Of a DNA stretch of 8,455 nt, positions 7,402 to 8,455 are shown piece by piece. Source of the DNA: an uncultured Desulfobacterales bacterium. GTDB lineage: Bacteria > Desulfobacterota > Desulfobacteria > Desulfobacterales > G020354645. How positions within the stretch are numbered: position 1 is the stretch's first letter; each line of letters opens with the position of its first letter. The stretch is taken from NCBI GenBank assembly GCA_947259865.1, contig CAMYNZ010000214.1, positions 1-8,455 on the forward strand, given 5' to 3'. Position numbers and translations under genes: made by a program. The notes under the pieces are model-generated. The model was not told where the DNA came from. It was given only the letters and a program-made list of their open reading frames with translations, and searched no databases.

Positions 7402-8455
7402 ATGACATTAAAACGATTTGACAACGTGGTCATACCCCAGCACTTTGGTTGCCTCCTTTACGTCAGAAAAACAAACGAATACCTCCCTTACGACCGGCTG
7501 ACGACGGATGTGCTTATTCATACAACCACACAGTCCCTTTTTAAGCTTGCCGGTCCTTTGGCCAATCAAATAAGCCCCAAACAAATGGATGCATTTTACA
7601 AAATCGGCCGGCGAATGAAATTTCTAGATCGAAGCGGTTGTTTCTTAGGCGAGGTTATCCGCGCCACACCTCCGCCCGATCATCTGATAGCGCCATTGAC
7701 TCTGCATGTCAGCGTCACCCAAAGTTGTGACTTGAAGTGCCGGCACTGCTTTGCAGCCCCGGAGATGTCCAGTCCTGATAAACGGCTCCTAAATTCTGAC
7801 CAATTGGAACAACTATCACAGGAATGCGCGGTCATGGGCTGTATGAGAATGGCTCTAACCGGCGGTGAACCGTTAAATCGGCCAGACATTTTCGAGCTGA
7901 TCGACACCGTTATGGACAAGGGCATCGACGTGTGTTTGACAACCAACGGTATAAGAATTAATAAAGATATTAGCCGTGAACTGGCCAAGCGCCCTCTTGC
8001 CTGGATCAATATCAGTCTGGACGGCGCATGCGCCAAAACCAATGATACTATACGGGGAAAAGGAACCTTTGATAAGGTAACGGGCAATATCATCAGGCAT
8101 CTAAGATGGCGTGTACCATTTGGTTTGTCATTTACTATCAGCAAGCTAAATATTGGCGAAATCCCGGCCTTGCCTGGCTTGGCAAAAAAATTAGGTGCAC
8201 AGGCACTTCTACTCAGGGGAGTTTATCCTCTGGGGCGGGCCAAAGACGCAAAAAAAATCCATCTATCAATGTCTCAATACGAGAAAGCTCTGGCCACCCT
8301 TGCCAGCATCAGCGATCCTATACGGGTTGTACCCACCAGTTGCGAAGCGCAGGAACATGAAAATATGGCGGTTGTTTTTGACAATTACGGTTGTGCCGCA
8401 GGAAACACAACGGCCAGTGTCTACCACAATGGGGATGTTTCGCCGTGCTCGCTGA
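7402..8455 (+). CDS. Radical SAM/SPASM domain enzyme (3' end beyond window)
   Basis: An open frame of 351 codons runs to the window end without a stop. The start is the first ATG after an in-frame TGA at 7393; its ribosome binding site is weak. Residues 1-100 form an N-terminal domain (FGCLLYVRKTNEYLPYDRLT, later ATPPPDHLIAPLTLHVSV) that may act like a PqqD-type peptide-recognition element; this is inference. The radical SAM core follows: Cys109-x3-Cys113-x2-Cys116 (SCDLKCRHC) for the 4Fe-4S cluster, TGGEP (153-157) for S-adenosylmethionine, CLTTNG, and ISLDG (204-208). A C-terminal SPASM domain begins with Cys314 and YGCAAGN (Cys331), then NGDVSPCSL (Cys349), and would bind extra clusters in the missing part. 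Known of the family: SPASM enzymes modify ribosomal peptides, mature enzymes, or act in cofactor synthesis. Oxygen sensitivity fits an anaerobe. The substrate is unknown; the upstream 64-residue protein is a candidate partner. Confidence 0.9.
   Translation, partial: MTLKRFDNVVIPQHFGCLLYVRKTNEYLPYDRLTTDVLIHTTTQSLFKLAGPLANQISPKQMDAFYKIGRRMKFLDRSGCFLGEVIRATPPPDHLIAPLTLHVSVTQSCDLKCRHCFAAPEMSSPDKRLLNSDQLEQLSQECAVMGCMRMALTGGEPLNRPDIFELIDTVMDKGIDVCLTTNGIRINKDISRELAKRPLAWINISLDGACAKTNDTIRGKGTFDKVTGNIIRHLRWRVPFGLSFTISKLNIGEIPALPGLAKKLGAQALLLRGVYPLGRAKDAKKIHLSMSQYEKALATLASISDPIRVVPTSCEAQEHENMAVVFDNYGCAAGNTTASVYHNGDVSPCSL

Noticed and set aside
7392..7421. ATG at 7392 opening a short frame MKINDIKTI just before the radical SAM start
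   Set aside because: It stops after nine codons, overlaps the radical SAM start in another frame and has no ribosome binding site. A leader-peptide role cannot be supported.
7680..8144. A 154-codon minus-strand open frame
   Set aside because: It is antisense to the radical SAM core, has no recognisable domain or ribosome binding site, and arises from codon bias of the plus-strand gene.
8106..8455. Plus-strand open frames at 8106-8360 and 8195-8455
   Set aside because: They are out-of-frame shadows of the radical SAM gene, whose frame shows clear family motifs across the same bases.

Overview
The window looks like chromosomal DNA of an anaerobic, Desulfobacterota-type (former Deltaproteobacteria) bacterium. 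This is inferred from protein style: an EntE-like ligase with a DHA2 exporter, a SUI1/YciH protein with a Cys-rich N-terminus, an ECF sigma/zinc anti-sigma operon, and a radical SAM/SPASM enzyme. No rRNA, tRNA, CRISPR array or transposase gene is visible.

Left part (1-2245, minus strand): an aryl-acid adenylating enzyme (226-2013) is followed 43 bp later by the N-terminus of a DHA2-type MFS transporter (182 to beyond base 1). They look like one minus-strand operon. A 232-bp divergent intergenic region follows, with a plausible sigma70 promoter facing right.

Middle (2246-4621, plus strand): a GT4 glycosyltransferase, then a 188-bp stretch with a strong ribosome binding site but only an 8-codon reading frame, then a YciH/SUI1-like protein. 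About 600 bp of AT-rich DNA with no gene follows, containing a convincing intrinsic terminator.

ECF operon (4682-6877): ECF sigma factor, membrane-anchored HC2 zinc-finger anti-sigma factor and a small exported protein, tightly packed. The operon is then disrupted. A 99-codon internal piece of tRNA-guanine transglycosylase (tgt) sits directly against the 5'-truncated end of another gene with a His/Trp/Arg-rich product. Neither piece can make a complete protein.

Right part (6878-8455): a MITE/REP-like imperfect inverted repeat, then a near-consensus sigma70 promoter. Its predicted transcript starts with two interleaved 7-bp inverted repeats (pseudoknot topology), then encodes a 64-residue single-span membrane protein and a radical SAM/SPASM enzyme cut by the window end. 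The radical SAM frame starts at ATG 7402 and is open to the last base. This small-protein/radical SAM pair with a structured leader is the best candidate for an undescribed system. The tgt-containing junction is the clearest structural oddity.
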